Positions 17,610 to 26,662 of a stretch of 64,000 nt of DNA are shown here, in pieces (the first letter of the stretch is position 1; every line of letters starts with the position of its first letter). The position numbers and the translations under genes are program-made. Source of the stretch: Mucilaginibacter conchicola (lineage in GTDB: Bacteria > Bacteroidota > Bacteroidia > Sphingobacteriales > Sphingobacteriaceae); NCBI RefSeq assembly GCF_003432115.1, contig NZ_QWDC01000005.1, positions 62,001 through 126,000 on the forward strand, given 5' to 3'. The notes under the pieces were generated by a model. The model worked only from the letters and a program-made list of their open reading frames with translations. It searched no databases and was not told where the DNA came from.

Positions 17610-17852
17610 TTATTCTTTAACGCTTGGTTTAAAATCAAGTAGTTCTTTTGGCTCGACACCTAAACCTTTCGCTAACTCAAATATTGTGGAAAGCTGAACA
17701 TCGAATTTACCGTTTTCAATCTTAGAAATGTTGCTTTCATTAAGCTCACACCGGTAATCAACTTCTAACAAACTATAACCCTTATTCATCCTGATTTTTT
17801 TCAGGTGAATACCGAAATCACTTTTTAAGGTAGAATGATCTTTTTTGGCCAT
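17610..17852 (-). CDS. XRE-family helix-turn-helix transcriptional regulator
   Basis: 80 residues, one HTH_3 domain: FGIHLKKIRMNKGYSLLEV (helix 1-2) followed by NESNISKIENGKFDVQLSTI (recognition helix). This is the size of minimal phage- or plasmid-type repressors. It stands alone, with a dispersed repeat directly at its 3' end and AT-rich DNA with -7-like boxes at its 5' end. It may control the divergent plus-strand transcript that starts near 18 kb. Confidence 0.85.
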   Translation of the reverse strand: MAKKDHSTLKSDFGIHLKKIRMNKGYSLLEVDYRCELNESNISKIENGKFDVQLSTIFELAKGLGVEPKELLDFKPSVKE

Positions 17853-17980
17853 GGTTTGATAGGGCCAATCTGTCAGAAAAAATTTTAGTTAACACGGTAG
17901 AGTATTACCGTAAATAATATTAAATTAGTATATTTGGATAAAGCGTCATTTAACACATGATGAATAATATGGTTAAATAG

Positions 17981-17988
17981 TACTTTTG
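17981..17988 (+). promoter_or_regulatory. -7 box (TAnnTTTG) for the structured leader
   Basis: TACTTTTG matches the TAnnTTTG consensus. Transcription would begin about 17995, some 40 bases before the hairpin at 18033. An alternative box TATATTTG lies at 17929-17936. No clear -33 element is visible for either. Confidence 0.4.
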
Positions 17989-18032
17989 CGATATCCTTCA
18001 TAAAGAATAAAGGCATTCGCACTTTAGATCTC

Positions 18033-18138
18033 GTCTTAGAAAACTGGTAATTTAAAGGGAACGAGAAATAAGTGGAATGCTCACGCTATAGGCGTGGGCT
18101 CACTTGTTTGTTCCCGGGTATACCAGTACCTCTAAGAC
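18033..18138 (+). ncRNA. Long nested hairpin, candidate structured leader RNA
   Basis: Five nested stems can be read in exact register: GTCTTAGA (18033) with TCTAAGAC (18131), ACTGGTA (18043) with TACCAGT (18121), GGGAAC (18057) with GTTCCC (18110), AAGTG (18070) with CACTT (18101), and GCTCACGC with GCGTGGGC (one G-T) around a short TATAG-like loop. That is about 33 base pairs over 106 nt, with small asymmetric internal loops. It lies between a -7 box and the 88-residue gene that begins the TlpA/SusC/SusD operon. A regulatory leader RNA is the best reading; a palindromic DNA element is the alternative. It matches no RNA family that I can name. Confidence 0.6.
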
Positions 18139-18200
18139 AATAAGTTGGGTTCCACGCCTTCTTTTTTGAACCAGGCCTCCACCCGACTTTACAAAACAGT

Positions 18201-18467
18201 ATGGGAACCACGACCAAAACCCTTCACGGCAAAAAGCTGCTCAGCGCTTCAGAAGCGCTGGACCTGTTCTTCTGCGACATTGCGGATGAGCGGGTCAAAG
18301 CCGAGCTGTACAAGTGGTTCTTCTTCGGCGTTACCGGTAAAGGCAACACCCTGCACCATCTGCCTCCTGAGCAGCTTGCCTTGTTCGCCGATAAACTTCA
18401 GGACCTGGTCGTTGCCCTGTACGCCTTCCAAACCGAACAAAGAAAGGAGGAGACGCATGAACCCTAA
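18201..18467 (+). CDS. Hypothetical 88-residue protein at the head of the TlpA/SusCD operon
   Basis: 88 residues starting MGTTTKTLHGKKLLSASEAL, with a hydrophobic-aromatic centre (LYKWFFFGVTGKGN), a likely helix (EQLALFADKLQDLVVALYAF) and an acidic-basic tail. There is no signal peptide or transmembrane span, so it is probably cytosolic. It lies downstream of the structured hairpin and 146 bases upstream of the TlpA-like gene on the same strand. I recall similar small proteins near such clusters but no function. An overlapping frame (18145-18510) is a shadow. Confidence 0.55.
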   Translation: MGTTTKTLHGKKLLSASEALDLFFCDIADERVKAELYKWFFFGVTGKGNTLHHLPPEQLALFADKLQDLVVALYAFQTEQRKEETHEP

Positions 18468-18613
18468 TGCATGTTATCAGTGGTCTCTGGTCATTTGCCC
18501 ACCGGATTGATCCGCCCGTGATGGCAACCCCGGTCAGTTAATAGTTATGCCTCGTCAGGGGTTGCCATTGCCTTTTATTGTCCTTTCCATTTACTAAACA
18601 AACTAAGTTCCCC

Positions 18614-19960
18614 ATGAAAAAAATCACGACACTGATCGTACTGGCAGCGCTTTGCCTTAACTTTCCATTATATGCACAATTTTATGGCGGGGTGATCAAA
18701 CCCGTCAAGACCGGTGAGACCGTTCCTGACCTGTCCTTCCCGCTCCTTTCCAACAACATCGTCAAATCCGCCAGGCTCTCCGACTACCGGGGCAAGCTGG
18801 TGATCCTGGATTTCTGGGCGACCTGGTGTGCCCCCTGTGTGATGATGATCCCGAAAATGGACAGCCTGCAGAAGCAATTTGCAGGCAAAGTGGTCTTTAT
18901 CCCCGTGAGCTCACAGCCACAGGCAACCGTGACCACCTTTATGAAAAAACTGAACCAGCAGAAAGGTAAACATTATGACTTCCCGGAAGCCACCGGCGAC
19001 ACCACACTGGTGCAAATGTTCCCGCACAGTTTCCTGCCCCATTATGTTTGGATCGACCAAGAGGGTGTGGTCCGCTCCTTCACCGAGTTCCAGGATGTCA
19101 ATGCGGCCAACATCAGCAAATTCCTGGAAAGCAGGGTACCGGAGATGAAGCAAAAAATTGATGCAAAACCCATGGCATATATCGACTCCATTCCTTTCCT
19201 GATGAATGGCAACGGCGGTGACGGATCAGACCTGCTTTACCACTCCGTACTGACCCCTTATAAACCAGGACTTGGCCTGGGTATCCTGCAAACCCCGGAA
19301 AAAGATGGCGGATTCCGCATCCTCGGAAGAAATATGAACCCGCTACAATTAATGGCGATCGCCGGCGGGGATAAGGGACGCCTGTATTACATGGACCTGG
19401 ATGAGATCAAACTTGATGTCGCGGACACGGCTAAGATCAACTCCAACGCTATCGGCCAGGAATATGACGAGTGGCTGGCCAATGGCCATGGTTATTGTTA
19501 TGAACTAAAAGTCCCCGCTTCGATGAAACGGCACGTTTTTGAGATCATGCGTGCCGAGATCCAAAAGTTCTTCCCCGATTACACGGTGAGTTTCGTACCC
19601 AGGGAAAAGCCCTGTATGGTTTTGGAAAGCACGGGCGACCACGCCAGAATGAAACCCAAAGGCGGCACGCCTGCCACTGCGATGGACCGGTTCGGCGCTA
19701 CGCTAACCAACCGTCCGCTTCGTTTTCTTGTCGCAGCAGCGAACATGAAGCAGGTCACTAAACTGCCCTGGGTGGACCGCACAGGATACAAAGAGCCGGT
19801 CACGCTGACGATCAGGAACGGTTTTGATAACCTCGACAAGTTGAATAAAGAACTGGCGGTATATGGCCTGACACTGAAACCAGGCACACAAACCGTTAAC
19901 GAGATGCATGTCAGTGATAAAAAAGAAGCGGCATCAACCCAAACAACGCCGTCAAGATGA
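18614..19960 (+). CDS. TlpA-like thioredoxin-fold exported protein
   Basis: 448 residues from the ATG at 18614, chosen because it precedes a signal peptide (MKKITTLIVLAALCLNFPLY); an in-frame ATG 12 codons upstream would bury it. Residues 35-190 are a thioredoxin/AhpC-TSA fold with the redox motif WATWCAPC (Cys72 and Cys75). The C-terminal ~250 residues are an unassigned domain seen in Bacteroidetes TlpA proteins that precede SusC genes. It should act in the periplasm as a thiol reductant or disulfide exchanger. Its stop overlaps the start of the SusC gene (ATGA, 4 bases), so the two are co-translated. GC content and codon choice are clearly richer in G+C than in the 6-18 kb region. Confidence 0.88.
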   Translation: MKKITTLIVLAALCLNFPLYAQFYGGVIKPVKTGETVPDLSFPLLSNNIVKSARLSDYRGKLVILDFWATWCAPCVMMIPKMDSLQKQFAGKVVFIPVSSQPQATVTTFMKKLNQQKGKHYDFPEATGDTTLVQMFPHSFLPHYVWIDQEGVVRSFTEFQDVNAANISKFLESRVPEMKQKIDAKPMAYIDSIPFLMNGNGGDGSDLLYHSVLTPYKPGLGLGILQTPEKDGGFRILGRNMNPLQLMAIAGGDKGRLYYMDLDEIKLDVADTAKINSNAIGQEYDEWLANGHGYCYELKVPASMKRHVFEIMRAEIQKFFPDYTVSFVPREKPCMVLESTGDHARMKPKGGTPATAMDRFGATLTNRPLRFLVAAANMKQVTKLPWVDRTGYKEPVTLTIRNGFDNLDKLNKELAVYGLTLKPGTQTVNEMHVSDKKEAASTQTTPSR

Positions 19961-22900
19961 AAAAGAGCATCATTACCTTGAGCCTGATGCTCTTTTCGCT
20001 AATGGCTTCGGCCCAGTACACGATCAGCGGCAGGGTGCTCAGCAAGGGGGATGACAGCCCCTTGCAGGGTGCATCTGTTATGATCAAAGCAGGCAATACC
20101 GGCGTAACGGCCGGAGAGAACGGGCAGTTCAATCTTAAAGCAAGCGGCCGAATCACCCTTTTGGTCACCTACACCGGCTATCAGCCATACGAAATGGTCA
20201 TCAACTCCGCACCCGACCATGAGCTGCTCATCCGGCTGGAACAGATCGCCAACGAATTAAAAGAGGTGATCGTGTCCACGGGTTACCAGGAGCTTCCGAA
20301 GGAACGGGCGACCGGCTCCTTCGTCCAGGTCGACAGACAGTTACTGAACCGGAGCGTCAGTACGGATATCATCAGCCGCCTGGCCGATGTTGTCCCCGGG
20401 CTGACCTTTAACCGTATCGGCAACAAGGCGAATGAGCAGACATCCATCTCGATCAGGGGGCAAAGCACCCTGTTCGCCAAAACCTCACCGCTGATCGTGG
20501 TAGACAATTATCCGTACGAAGGCGATGTCAGCAACATCAATCCTAATGACGTGGAGAGTGTTACGGTCCTCAAAGATGCAGCGGCAGCCTCTATCTGGGG
20601 CACCCGTGCCGGAAACGGCGTGATCGTGATCACGACCAAAAAAGGCCGGTTCGACGAGCCCGTCAAAGTGTCTTTTAACAGCAACCTCAGCCTAAGCGCC
20701 AAACCCGATCTCTTTTACACGCCCGTGATGAGCACATCGGATTTCATAGCAACAGAAAGAACGTTGTTCGCGAACGGCTATTACAAGAACCAGGAAAACA
20801 GTTTCAATAAAGTCGCGCTGACACCCGTGGTCGAGCTGCTGATCGCGCAGCGGGACGGCAAGATGACTTCAGCCCAGGCGGATGCTGCCATCAGCCGGTT
20901 AGAGGCCAACGATGTCCGCAAAGACATCAGCAAATATCTGTACCGGACGGGGACCAGCCAGCAATACAGCCTGAGCCTGAGCGGCGGCAGCAATATCCAG
21001 CGGTTCTATGTCTCCGGCGGCTATGATGATAACCGTTCCACATCGAACGGCAACGGCTATCGCCGCTACACGCTCGATGCCAACAATACCTATAGTCTGC
21101 TGAACAGGAAACTAACGATCGGAACGGGTATTTTCGCGACGCTGTCCACCACTCTTCAAAATGCCTTGCCCGCCAGTGCACTGAACTATGCCCCCGGAAA
21201 AAGCATCTACCCATACGCCCAACTGGCGGATGCGAACGGGACAGCATTGGCCCTGCCGCACACCTACCGTTCGGCTCTGATCCAAACCGCGGCGTCACAA
21301 GGCCTGCTCGACTGGAACTATACCCCGCTCGATGAGTTGCATGCCATGGACCAGCGCACGGGCGCTGCGGACTATCGCTTCAATTTTGACAGCAGGTACC
21401 AGATCATGCCGGGGCTGAATGCCAGCATTCTTTATCAATACAATCGGGTAACGACCGATTACCGGAACAACCAGGGCCTGGCCTCCTGGTACACGCGGGA
21501 CCAGATCAACCGGCTGACCACCGTCAATACCGACGGGTCACTGAACCGCCCGATCCCGGAGGGCGGCATCCTTGATGAACGCAGCAGTCTTTCGAACAGT
21601 CATACGGTCAGGGGACAACTGAGCTTTGAAAGAAACTTTCCAATCGACCATCAGTTGAATATGATCGCTGGCGCAGAATTACGGGACATCCACAGTACGG
21701 GATCAACGACCCGCTTTTACGGCTATGATCCCGAGCATGCCGCCAGCCAGCCGGTGGACTACATCAGCGCGTTCGGGACGTATATCAACCCTGCATCGAA
21801 GAGCACCCGTATCCAGAATTTTGACGGTCATACCGATCTGACCGACCGGTTCATCTCCTATTATACGAATGCCGGGTACACCTTGCACAAACGTTACCTG
21901 TTATCGGGAAGTGCGAGACTTGATCAGAGTAACCTGTTCGGTGTGTCAACCAACCAAAAGGGCGTCCCGTTATACTCGGCCGGTTTCAGCTGGAAACTTT
22001 CCGAAGAACCCTTTTACAAAGTTACCTGGCTGCCCAACCTGACGATGCGTATCACCCATGGCACCAGCGGCAATATCGACAAGACGCTGTCTGCCTACAC
22101 GACGGCCATCTACTTCAGTGCAGCGAATAATTTCCTGGGTGTCCCTTACGCCAGGATCCAGAACCCGCCCAACCCGCAACTGCGTTGGGAGCGGGTTCGC
22201 ACCACGGACCTGGGCCTGGATTTTTCCTCCCCCGATGAGCGCCTGAGCGGGTCGGTAGACCTTTACATCAAAAAAGGCAGTGATTTGATCGGCGACGCGC
22301 CGCTGGCGCCACAGACCGGACTGGTCCAGTTCCGCGGCAATACAGCATCGACCCAAACGAAAGGTGTGGACATCAGCCTGACGAGCCGGAATCTTACCGG
22401 GCCGTTCCAATGGTCGACCACGTTCCTGTTCACCAAACTCAATGAAAAAGTGACCGGCTACGCCTTAAGTTCCACTGCTATCGCCCGCGATTATCTTTCT
22501 GCTGCTTACAGTGCAAGCCCTGCGACCGGCAGGCCGCTTTATGCCATTTACAGTTACGAATGGGCGGGGCTGGACCCGAAAACGGGAGACCCGCAGGGTT
22601 ACCTGAACGGCCAGGTCAGTAAAGATTATGCGGCCATCATCAATTCCGCTACGCTGCAGACCATCAAATACAACGGGCCTGCCAGACCGACCACCTATGG
22701 TGCCTTGCGAAATACCTTCGGCTACAAACAGTTCAGTCTTTCCGCCAATATCACCTATCGTTTCGGTTATTATACAAGGCGCTCATCGGTGCAGTATAAT
22801 ACCGTCTTGTCCGGTCTCGGCGGCCACGGGGATTATGCGCTGCGCTGGCAGGCGCCGGGTGACGAGGCCCACACCAGCATCCCGTCACAACCGGCGACCA

Positions 22901-23172
22901 TCAATGGCAACCGGGACAACTTCTATACCTATTCATCCGTGCTGGTACAAAAAGGCGATAACATCCGTCTTCAGGATGTCAACCTCGGTTACGACCTAAG
23001 GGGGGCCTCACTGAAAAGACTGCCTTTCAAAGGCCTGCATTTCTACATATACGCCAATAATCTCGGCCTGCTGTGGAAAGCGGCGAAGAACGACCTTGAC
23101 CCCGATGCGGTGAACGGAGACATTCTTCCCTTACCGAGGACCATCGCCTTTGGCATCAAAGCAGACCTTTAA
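19957..23172 (+). CDS. SusC/RagA-family TonB-linked outer membrane receptor
   Basis: 1071 residues. A signal peptide is followed by a CarboxypepD_reg-like domain (YTISGRVLSKGDDSPLQGAS), a TonB-box-like region (VIVSTGYQELPKERATGSF), a plug domain (LNRSVSTDIISRLADVVPGL; ISIRGQSTLF; DAAAASIWGTRAGNGVIVI) and a long beta-barrel ending near the C-terminus (FGIKADL). It forms the outer-membrane channel of a SusCD pair and imports an oligomer using TonB energy. SusD follows after 10 bases; the TlpA-like gene overlaps the start. No glycosidase or peptidase is adjacent, so the substrate is open. The TlpA partner suggests a peptide, metal or thiol-linked ligand rather than a glycan. Confidence 0.94.
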   Translation: MKKSIITLSLMLFSLMASAQYTISGRVLSKGDDSPLQGASVMIKAGNTGVTAGENGQFNLKASGRITLLVTYTGYQPYEMVINSAPDHELLIRLEQIANELKEVIVSTGYQELPKERATGSFVQVDRQLLNRSVSTDIISRLADVVPGLTFNRIGNKANEQTSISIRGQSTLFAKTSPLIVVDNYPYEGDVSNINPNDVESVTVLKDAAAASIWGTRAGNGVIVITTKKGRFDEPVKVSFNSNLSLSAKPDLFYTPVMSTSDFIATERTLFANGYYKNQENSFNKVALTPVVELLIAQRDGKMTSAQADAAISRLEANDVRKDISKYLYRTGTSQQYSLSLSGGSNIQRFYVSGGYDDNRSTSNGNGYRRYTLDANNTYSLLNRKLTIGTGIFATLSTTLQNALPASALNYAPGKSIYPYAQLADANGTALALPHTYRSALIQTAASQGLLDWNYTPLDELHAMDQRTGAADYRFNFDSRYQIMPGLNASILYQYNRVTTDYRNNQGLASWYTRDQINRLTTVNTDGSLNRPIPEGGILDERSSLSNSHTVRGQLSFERNFPIDHQLNMIAGAELRDIHSTGSTTRFYGYDPEHAASQPVDYISAFGTYINPASKSTRIQNFDGHTDLTDRFISYYTNAGYTLHKRYLLSGSARLDQSNLFGVSTNQKGVPLYSAGFSWKLSEEPFYKVTWLPNLTMRITHGTSGNIDKTLSAYTTAIYFSAANNFLGVPYARIQNPPNPQLRWERVRTTDLGLDFSSPDERLSGSVDLYIKKGSDLIGDAPLAPQTGLVQFRGNTASTQTKGVDISLTSRNLTGPFQWSTTFLFTKLNEKVTGYALSSTAIARDYLSAAYSASPATGRPLYAIYSYEWAGLDPKTGDPQGYLNGQVSKDYAAIINSATLQTIKYNGPARPTTYGALRNTFGYKQFSLSANITYRFGYYTRRSSVQYNTVLSGLGGHGDYALRWQAPGDEAHTSIPSQPATINGNRDNFYTYSSVLVQKGDNIRLQDVNLGYDLRGASLKRLPFKGLHFYIYANNLGLLWKAAKNDLDPDAVNGDILPLPRTIAFGIKADL

Positions 23173-23182
23173 CCCTTAAATC

Positions 23183-24553
23183 ATGAAAAAAATGACCCGA
23201 TATTTTGCCGTTCTTCTCCTGATGACGGGCGGCTGCACCAAAGATTACCTTGACAAACGTTCCGACCAGTCCCTGCTCGTTCCGGGCACGGTCGCAGATT
23301 ACCAAAAATTGATGGATGCCTCTGTGGCGGGTAACCTCAATACCGTTCCGGGGCTGAACGAGATCGCCTCAGATAACTACACAGCTGATGATGCGACGCT
23401 GACCGGACTTGATGCGATCGAACGGAACAGCTACTTGTGGGCGAAGGACGTTTACCAGGGCGCTGCTGTCAACGACTGGAATCAACCCTACAGCGGGATC
23501 TTTACCTGCAACGTCGTGCTTGCGGGGATAGACCAGGCAGACCCGTCCAAAGGTAGCCTGGCGAAAGCGGTCAAGGGCGCCGCATATTTTCACCGTGCGA
23601 CAGCCTTTTACTCCCTTTTGCAGGAATTTGCTGCGCCCTACAGCGCGGCCACTGCTGCCAGCCTGCCGGGGCTGCCGGTACGTACTACGCCGGATGTCAA
23701 CGTGATCGCCGGGCGCGGGACGCTCGAACAAAGTTATCAGCAGGTCATCAGTGATCTGAAAGCCGCTGCGGATCTGCTACCGGAAACGGGCACAATCAAG
23801 AACAGGCCGGTAAAAGCGGCGGCTTTTGCCATGCTCGCCCGAACCTATCAGAGTATGTCAGACCATGCACGAGCGCTGGATTACGCGACGAAGGCATTGG
23901 CCCTGAACCATCAACTGATCGACTATAACACATTGGAAGCCTCAGGCTATGACAGCCCTTTTCCACTGATCTTTCCTAATGGCAATCCCGAAGCGCTTGT
24001 CTTCGGGAACCTTGTCGGTTATTCCTTCTTTATTGAGCCGGGCGTATTCGCAGACCCGATCCTTTATGGCAGCTACGCAGAGGATGACCTGCGGAAGAGC
24101 CTGTTCTTTGCTGACCAGGGATATGGCGGCTTTAGTTACCTGGGTACGTATACCGGAGACTTCAGCTCGCTGTTCGGCGGCCCTGCTACAGACGAGCTGT
24201 ACCTGATCCGTGCTGAGAGTTATGCGCGTGCCGGTAATACTACCGCCGCGCTGAAAGACCTGAACGACCTGTTGGTGACCCGGTGGAAAACAGGGACATT
24301 CGTGCCGTTCAAAGCAAATACATCCGAAGACGCCCTGCCCGTCATTTTGGAAGAAAGGAGAAAGGAACTGATCGGAAGGGGCCTGCGCTGGACCGACCTG
24401 CGGCGCCTGAACCTCGAAGAACGGTTCAAGACGACCATCAGCAAACTCAGCAACGGCGAGACCATCGAACTTTTGCCGGGTGATAAGCGGTATGTTTTCC
24501 CCATCCCGGATGAAGAGGTCAACCGGAGCGGGATCCCGCAAAATGAGCGATAA
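23183..24553 (+). CDS. SusD/RagB-family nutrient-binding outer membrane lipoprotein
   Basis: 456 residues. The start MKKMTRYFAVLLLMTGGCTK is a lipoprotein signal peptide with the lipidated Cys in GGC. SusD hallmarks follow: helical TPR-like body (KGAAYFHRATAFYSLLQEF, VKAAAFAMLARTYQSM) and the C-terminal blocks YLIRAESYARAGN, LEERRKELIGRGLRW and GDKRYVFPIPDEEVNRSG. It binds ligand at the cell surface and delivers it to the SusC channel encoded 10 bases upstream. A strong terminator follows its stop. Confidence 0.93.
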   Translation: MKKMTRYFAVLLLMTGGCTKDYLDKRSDQSLLVPGTVADYQKLMDASVAGNLNTVPGLNEIASDNYTADDATLTGLDAIERNSYLWAKDVYQGAAVNDWNQPYSGIFTCNVVLAGIDQADPSKGSLAKAVKGAAYFHRATAFYSLLQEFAAPYSAATAASLPGLPVRTTPDVNVIAGRGTLEQSYQQVISDLKAAADLLPETGTIKNRPVKAAAFAMLARTYQSMSDHARALDYATKALALNHQLIDYNTLEASGYDSPFPLIFPNGNPEALVFGNLVGYSFFIEPGVFADPILYGSYAEDDLRKSLFFADQGYGGFSYLGTYTGDFSSLFGGPATDELYLIRAESYARAGNTTAALKDLNDLLVTRWKTGTFVPFKANTSEDALPVILEERRKELIGRGLRWTDLRRLNLEERFKTTISKLSNGETIELLPGDKRYVFPIPDEEVNRSGIPQNER

Positions 24554-24560
24554 AAAAAAA

Positions 24561-24585
24561 GGCGCCGTGTTAATTACACGGCGCC
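24561..24585. terminator. Bidirectional terminator between susD and the DUF6520-like gene
   Basis: 10-bp stem GGCGCCGTGT/ACACGGCGCC with loop TAATT. Nine A residues precede it and a TTTT tract follows. It serves the plus-strand operon and the converging minus-strand gene. Confidence 0.9.
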
Positions 24586-24594
24586 TTTTGTTAT

Positions 24595-24891
24595 TTAGTT
24601 AGGGCGATAGCCCGATTGCACAGATGTAGCATTGGCTACGTTATCCTCGTAAGAATGCTCGTTCGGATTATAGCCGTCAGCAAAAGTGGCGGTACAGATC
24701 TTGGTAGCGCTTAAACAAGATGCGGTAGGCGCTCCCTGTACCCAGGTGTTGCTGGTTTCTTTTGTCGCAGCGGTTGCGATCCTGCGGTAAACGACAGAGA
24801 ACTTTTTAGGTTCAGCGGGTTTGAATGCAAATGCTGCAGAAATACCCAATACCATTGCTAAAAGCGCCATATTAATTTTCATTCTGTTCAT
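24595..24891 (-). CDS. Small exported protein, DUF6520-like
   Basis: 98 residues with a signal peptide (MALLAMVLGISAAFAFKP). The mature part has two Cys residues close together (ASCLSATKICTATF), likely a disulfide, and ends in an Asn/Ser-rich tail. This size, the AFA cleavage region and the company of a MauE-like gene and a TlpA/SusCD block match small DUF6520-type proteins of Bacteroidetes. A periplasmic or secreted peptide is likely; some such peptides may be exported substrates of the neighbouring redox system. The family call is from memory of its features. Confidence 0.6.
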   Translation of the reverse strand: MNRMKINMALLAMVLGISAAFAFKPAEPKKFSVVYRRIATAATKETSNTWVQGAPTASCLSATKICTATFADGYNPNEHSYEDNVANATSVQSGYRPN

Positions 24892-25032
24892 GATAGCGAA
24901 TGCTTTATTGGATCAAAAAACATTCAGAAAAACTTTAAGTTAAAAAAAATGATGATCGCTTACTCTGTTTGCAGGTTTTCAGCTTATCCTGTGATCCCTG
25001 ACCATCCCTGATGACCCGGGTCCTGTTGCAGT

Positions 25033-25473
25033 TTATCCGGCCGCTTCCCTCCTTCCCCTGCTTGTGAAATATATTGCGATAAGGTTCAACAGCAAAAAGA
25101 CCAGGTTAAAAAACAAATGCGCGGTCCATCCCAACGACCTGAGAACGCCGCCACAGGAGCAGGGCACCCGATCGTAGAACCCGGCCACGACAAGACCGAT
25201 GTATCCGGTGAACAAGATCAGTAAGCCCAATGACAAGAGCAGTCCTGCTTTCCGGGTACGGGGAAAGCAAAGTAAAAAGCTGACGACGACCTCTGTTGCC
25301 GGCAGTGTTCGGATCAGCAACGCCGCCAGGCCTTTCGGGATAGACTGGTTATACATTTGCTCTTCGAACTTTGACCAGTCCGCCAGCTTGCTGAATGCCG
25401 TGTAACAATACAAAAGGATCAGCAAAAAGCAGATAATATCGGTAATACGGGCCTGGGTTCTTTTATCTTCCAT
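25033..25473 (-). CDS. MauE/DoxX-like redox-associated membrane protein
   Basis: 146 residues with four transmembrane segments (IICFLLILLYCYTAF, EVVVSFLLCF, GLLLSLGLLILFTGYIGLVV, FFNLVFLLLNLIAIYF). A Cys-rich loop VPCSCGGVLRSLGW carries the CSCGG signature of MauE-type proteins, which hand electrons or disulfides across the membrane. It stands behind the DUF6520-like gene on the same strand, with the TlpA-like thioredoxin gene close by, so the cluster is a surface/periplasm thiol-redox unit. Confidence 0.8.
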   Translation of the reverse strand: MEDKRTQARITDIICFLLILLYCYTAFSKLADWSKFEEQMYNQSIPKGLAALLIRTLPATEVVVSFLLCFPRTRKAGLLLSLGLLILFTGYIGLVVAGFYDRVPCSCGGVLRSLGWTAHLFFNLVFLLLNLIAIYFTSRGRREAAG

Positions 25474-25707
25474 GATCGGGTGCGTTCGATGACAAAAGAA
25501 CTTGTTTAGAGAAAGCAGAAACAGTTACAGATCGGTTACAGCAACCAGCAGCATCTCCGCGTGAAAAAATGAAAAATCAAATTAAAAATATTGACTATCT
25601 TCACGTTGAAGCAGTATTGCCGGGGAAAAAGCATCTTTTTGCAGCACATTTACCGGCAACCCTCTACTCCCTTTAGTTGTATAGGTAATTAATCAAACAC
25701 TCTTACC

Positions 25708-26016
25708 ATGAAACTGACCGTCCATTACGAGTATGATGACCACCGCTTTTTTCCAAAAGATCATCGTGGTGAGACCTTTATTAAATTCGAGAACCCGCCG
25801 TTCGTACCCGCAACAGGCGACAAGGTTCATATACGGCTGGAGGAATTCCTCGATGACCCTCAAGTGATCCAGGCCTACAACGACTATGCGGAAGGCAAGG
25901 TTTTCTATGCGGAGCGGGTACATACCTTTATCGGCAGGGAAGAAACCGAGGTGATCATTGTCCTGCATGAGGAAACCGAGTTCAGGAAAGCTTTCCCGGC
26001 ATTGGTCCAACCCTGA
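25708..26016 (+). CDS. Hypothetical 102-residue protein
   Basis: 102 residues, ATG at 25708 with a preceding TTACC. The chain is acidic and beta-rich (KLTVHYEYDDHRFF, VPATGDKVHIRLEEF, ETEVIIVLHEETEF) with no signal peptide or membrane segment. I do not recognise the family. It lies in the GC-richer element region between the MauE-like gene and the mobilization genes, and looks like an accessory cytosolic protein of the element. Confidence 0.55.
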   Translation: MKLTVHYEYDDHRFFPKDHRGETFIKFENPPFVPATGDKVHIRLEEFLDDPQVIQAYNDYAEGKVFYAERVHTFIGREETEVIIVLHEETEFRKAFPALVQP

Positions 26017-26158
26017 AACATTCCCCTTCGAACTGCAGGCAGAGTTTAGAACAGGTACTCTCCAGGGTTACAAATACTATTCAACAATCCGGATATTTTC
26101 AACATTCGGGCGGAATTATCTGCTGTGCGTGTATTTTAGGGCAGACAACAGAAACCCC

Positions 26159-26605
26159 ATGACTGAAGTTTACGATCTCGCAGCGTTTGTATCCCTGAAA
26201 AAAACCGGGAAGAAAGGCTATCAGCTGCAGTGCTCAAGTTCCCAGGAAGAAAACATCTACCGCTGGTTGAAACAGCAGGGATTTGGTTTCAGCGAAACCG
26301 CTGATCAACCGATCTTTTTCAGGCGCATCGATGGTCAGATCGAGCCGGCATCCGCCATTGCCATGAAGCGAAAGTTCCTCCATTTCCTCGAAACAGCGAC
26401 TTTCAGCAACTGGCAGGAAGATATCGACCGGGAGGCCCTGCTTGACTGGTTCTATGCAGCGGCGCCTTTGAAGCAGAACCATTTGTTCCGTAAATTCCTG
26501 AACGATACTTTAACGATGGAGGAGATCCGCCAATACCGTCTGCTGGACAGCACGCCACGCATCCCGCAATATTCGATGCTATTGCGCAGCCGAGCCGCAG
26601 AGTGA
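26159..26605 (+). CDS. Hypothetical 148-residue protein
   Basis: The frame is open from 25958, but its first 67 codons overlap the preceding gene. The ATG at 26159 (MTEVYDLAAFVSLKKTGKKG) is therefore the better start, giving 148 residues. A helical C-terminal half (AMKRKFLHFLETATF, NWQEDIDREALLDWFYAAAP, NHLFRKFLNDTLTMEEI) suggests a protein-protein or nucleic-acid binding role, but no family is recognised. The gene ends ~105 bases before the histone H1-like gene. Confidence 0.5.
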   Translation: MTEVYDLAAFVSLKKTGKKGYQLQCSSSQEENIYRWLKQQGFGFSETADQPIFFRRIDGQIEPASAIAMKRKFLHFLETATFSNWQEDIDREALLDWFYAAAPLKQNHLFRKFLNDTLTMEEIRQYRLLDSTPRIPQYSMLLRSRAAE

Positions 26606-26662
26606 ACCTAAAATTGAGCAATAAGCAGCAAAAGGCTTACAACTTGTGTCCATTGAATGTAC

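Larger units (their letters stand above)
17853..18200. other. Leader region between the XRE gene and the 88-residue protein
   Basis: About 350 bases holding two plus-strand -7-like boxes (17929-17936 and 17981-17988) and the long nested hairpin at 18033-18138. No coding frame is convincing. The region looks like a promoter plus structured 5' leader for the plus-strand operon. Confidence 0.5.

Noticed and set aside
17474..17659. 61-codon minus-strand frame
   Set aside because: It reads mostly through the dispersed repeat at 17547-17608 and overlaps the XRE gene, so it is better explained as repeat DNA.
18033..18150. attC-like (integron cassette) reading of the long hairpin
   Set aside because: The ends do not form the paired RYYYAAC/GTTRRRY boxes expected of attC, and no integron integrase or cassette array is present.
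18145..18510. 121-codon plus-strand frame overlapping the 88-residue gene
   Set aside because: Cys/Ser/Pro-rich composition and position in another frame of the better gene at 18201 mark it as a shadow.
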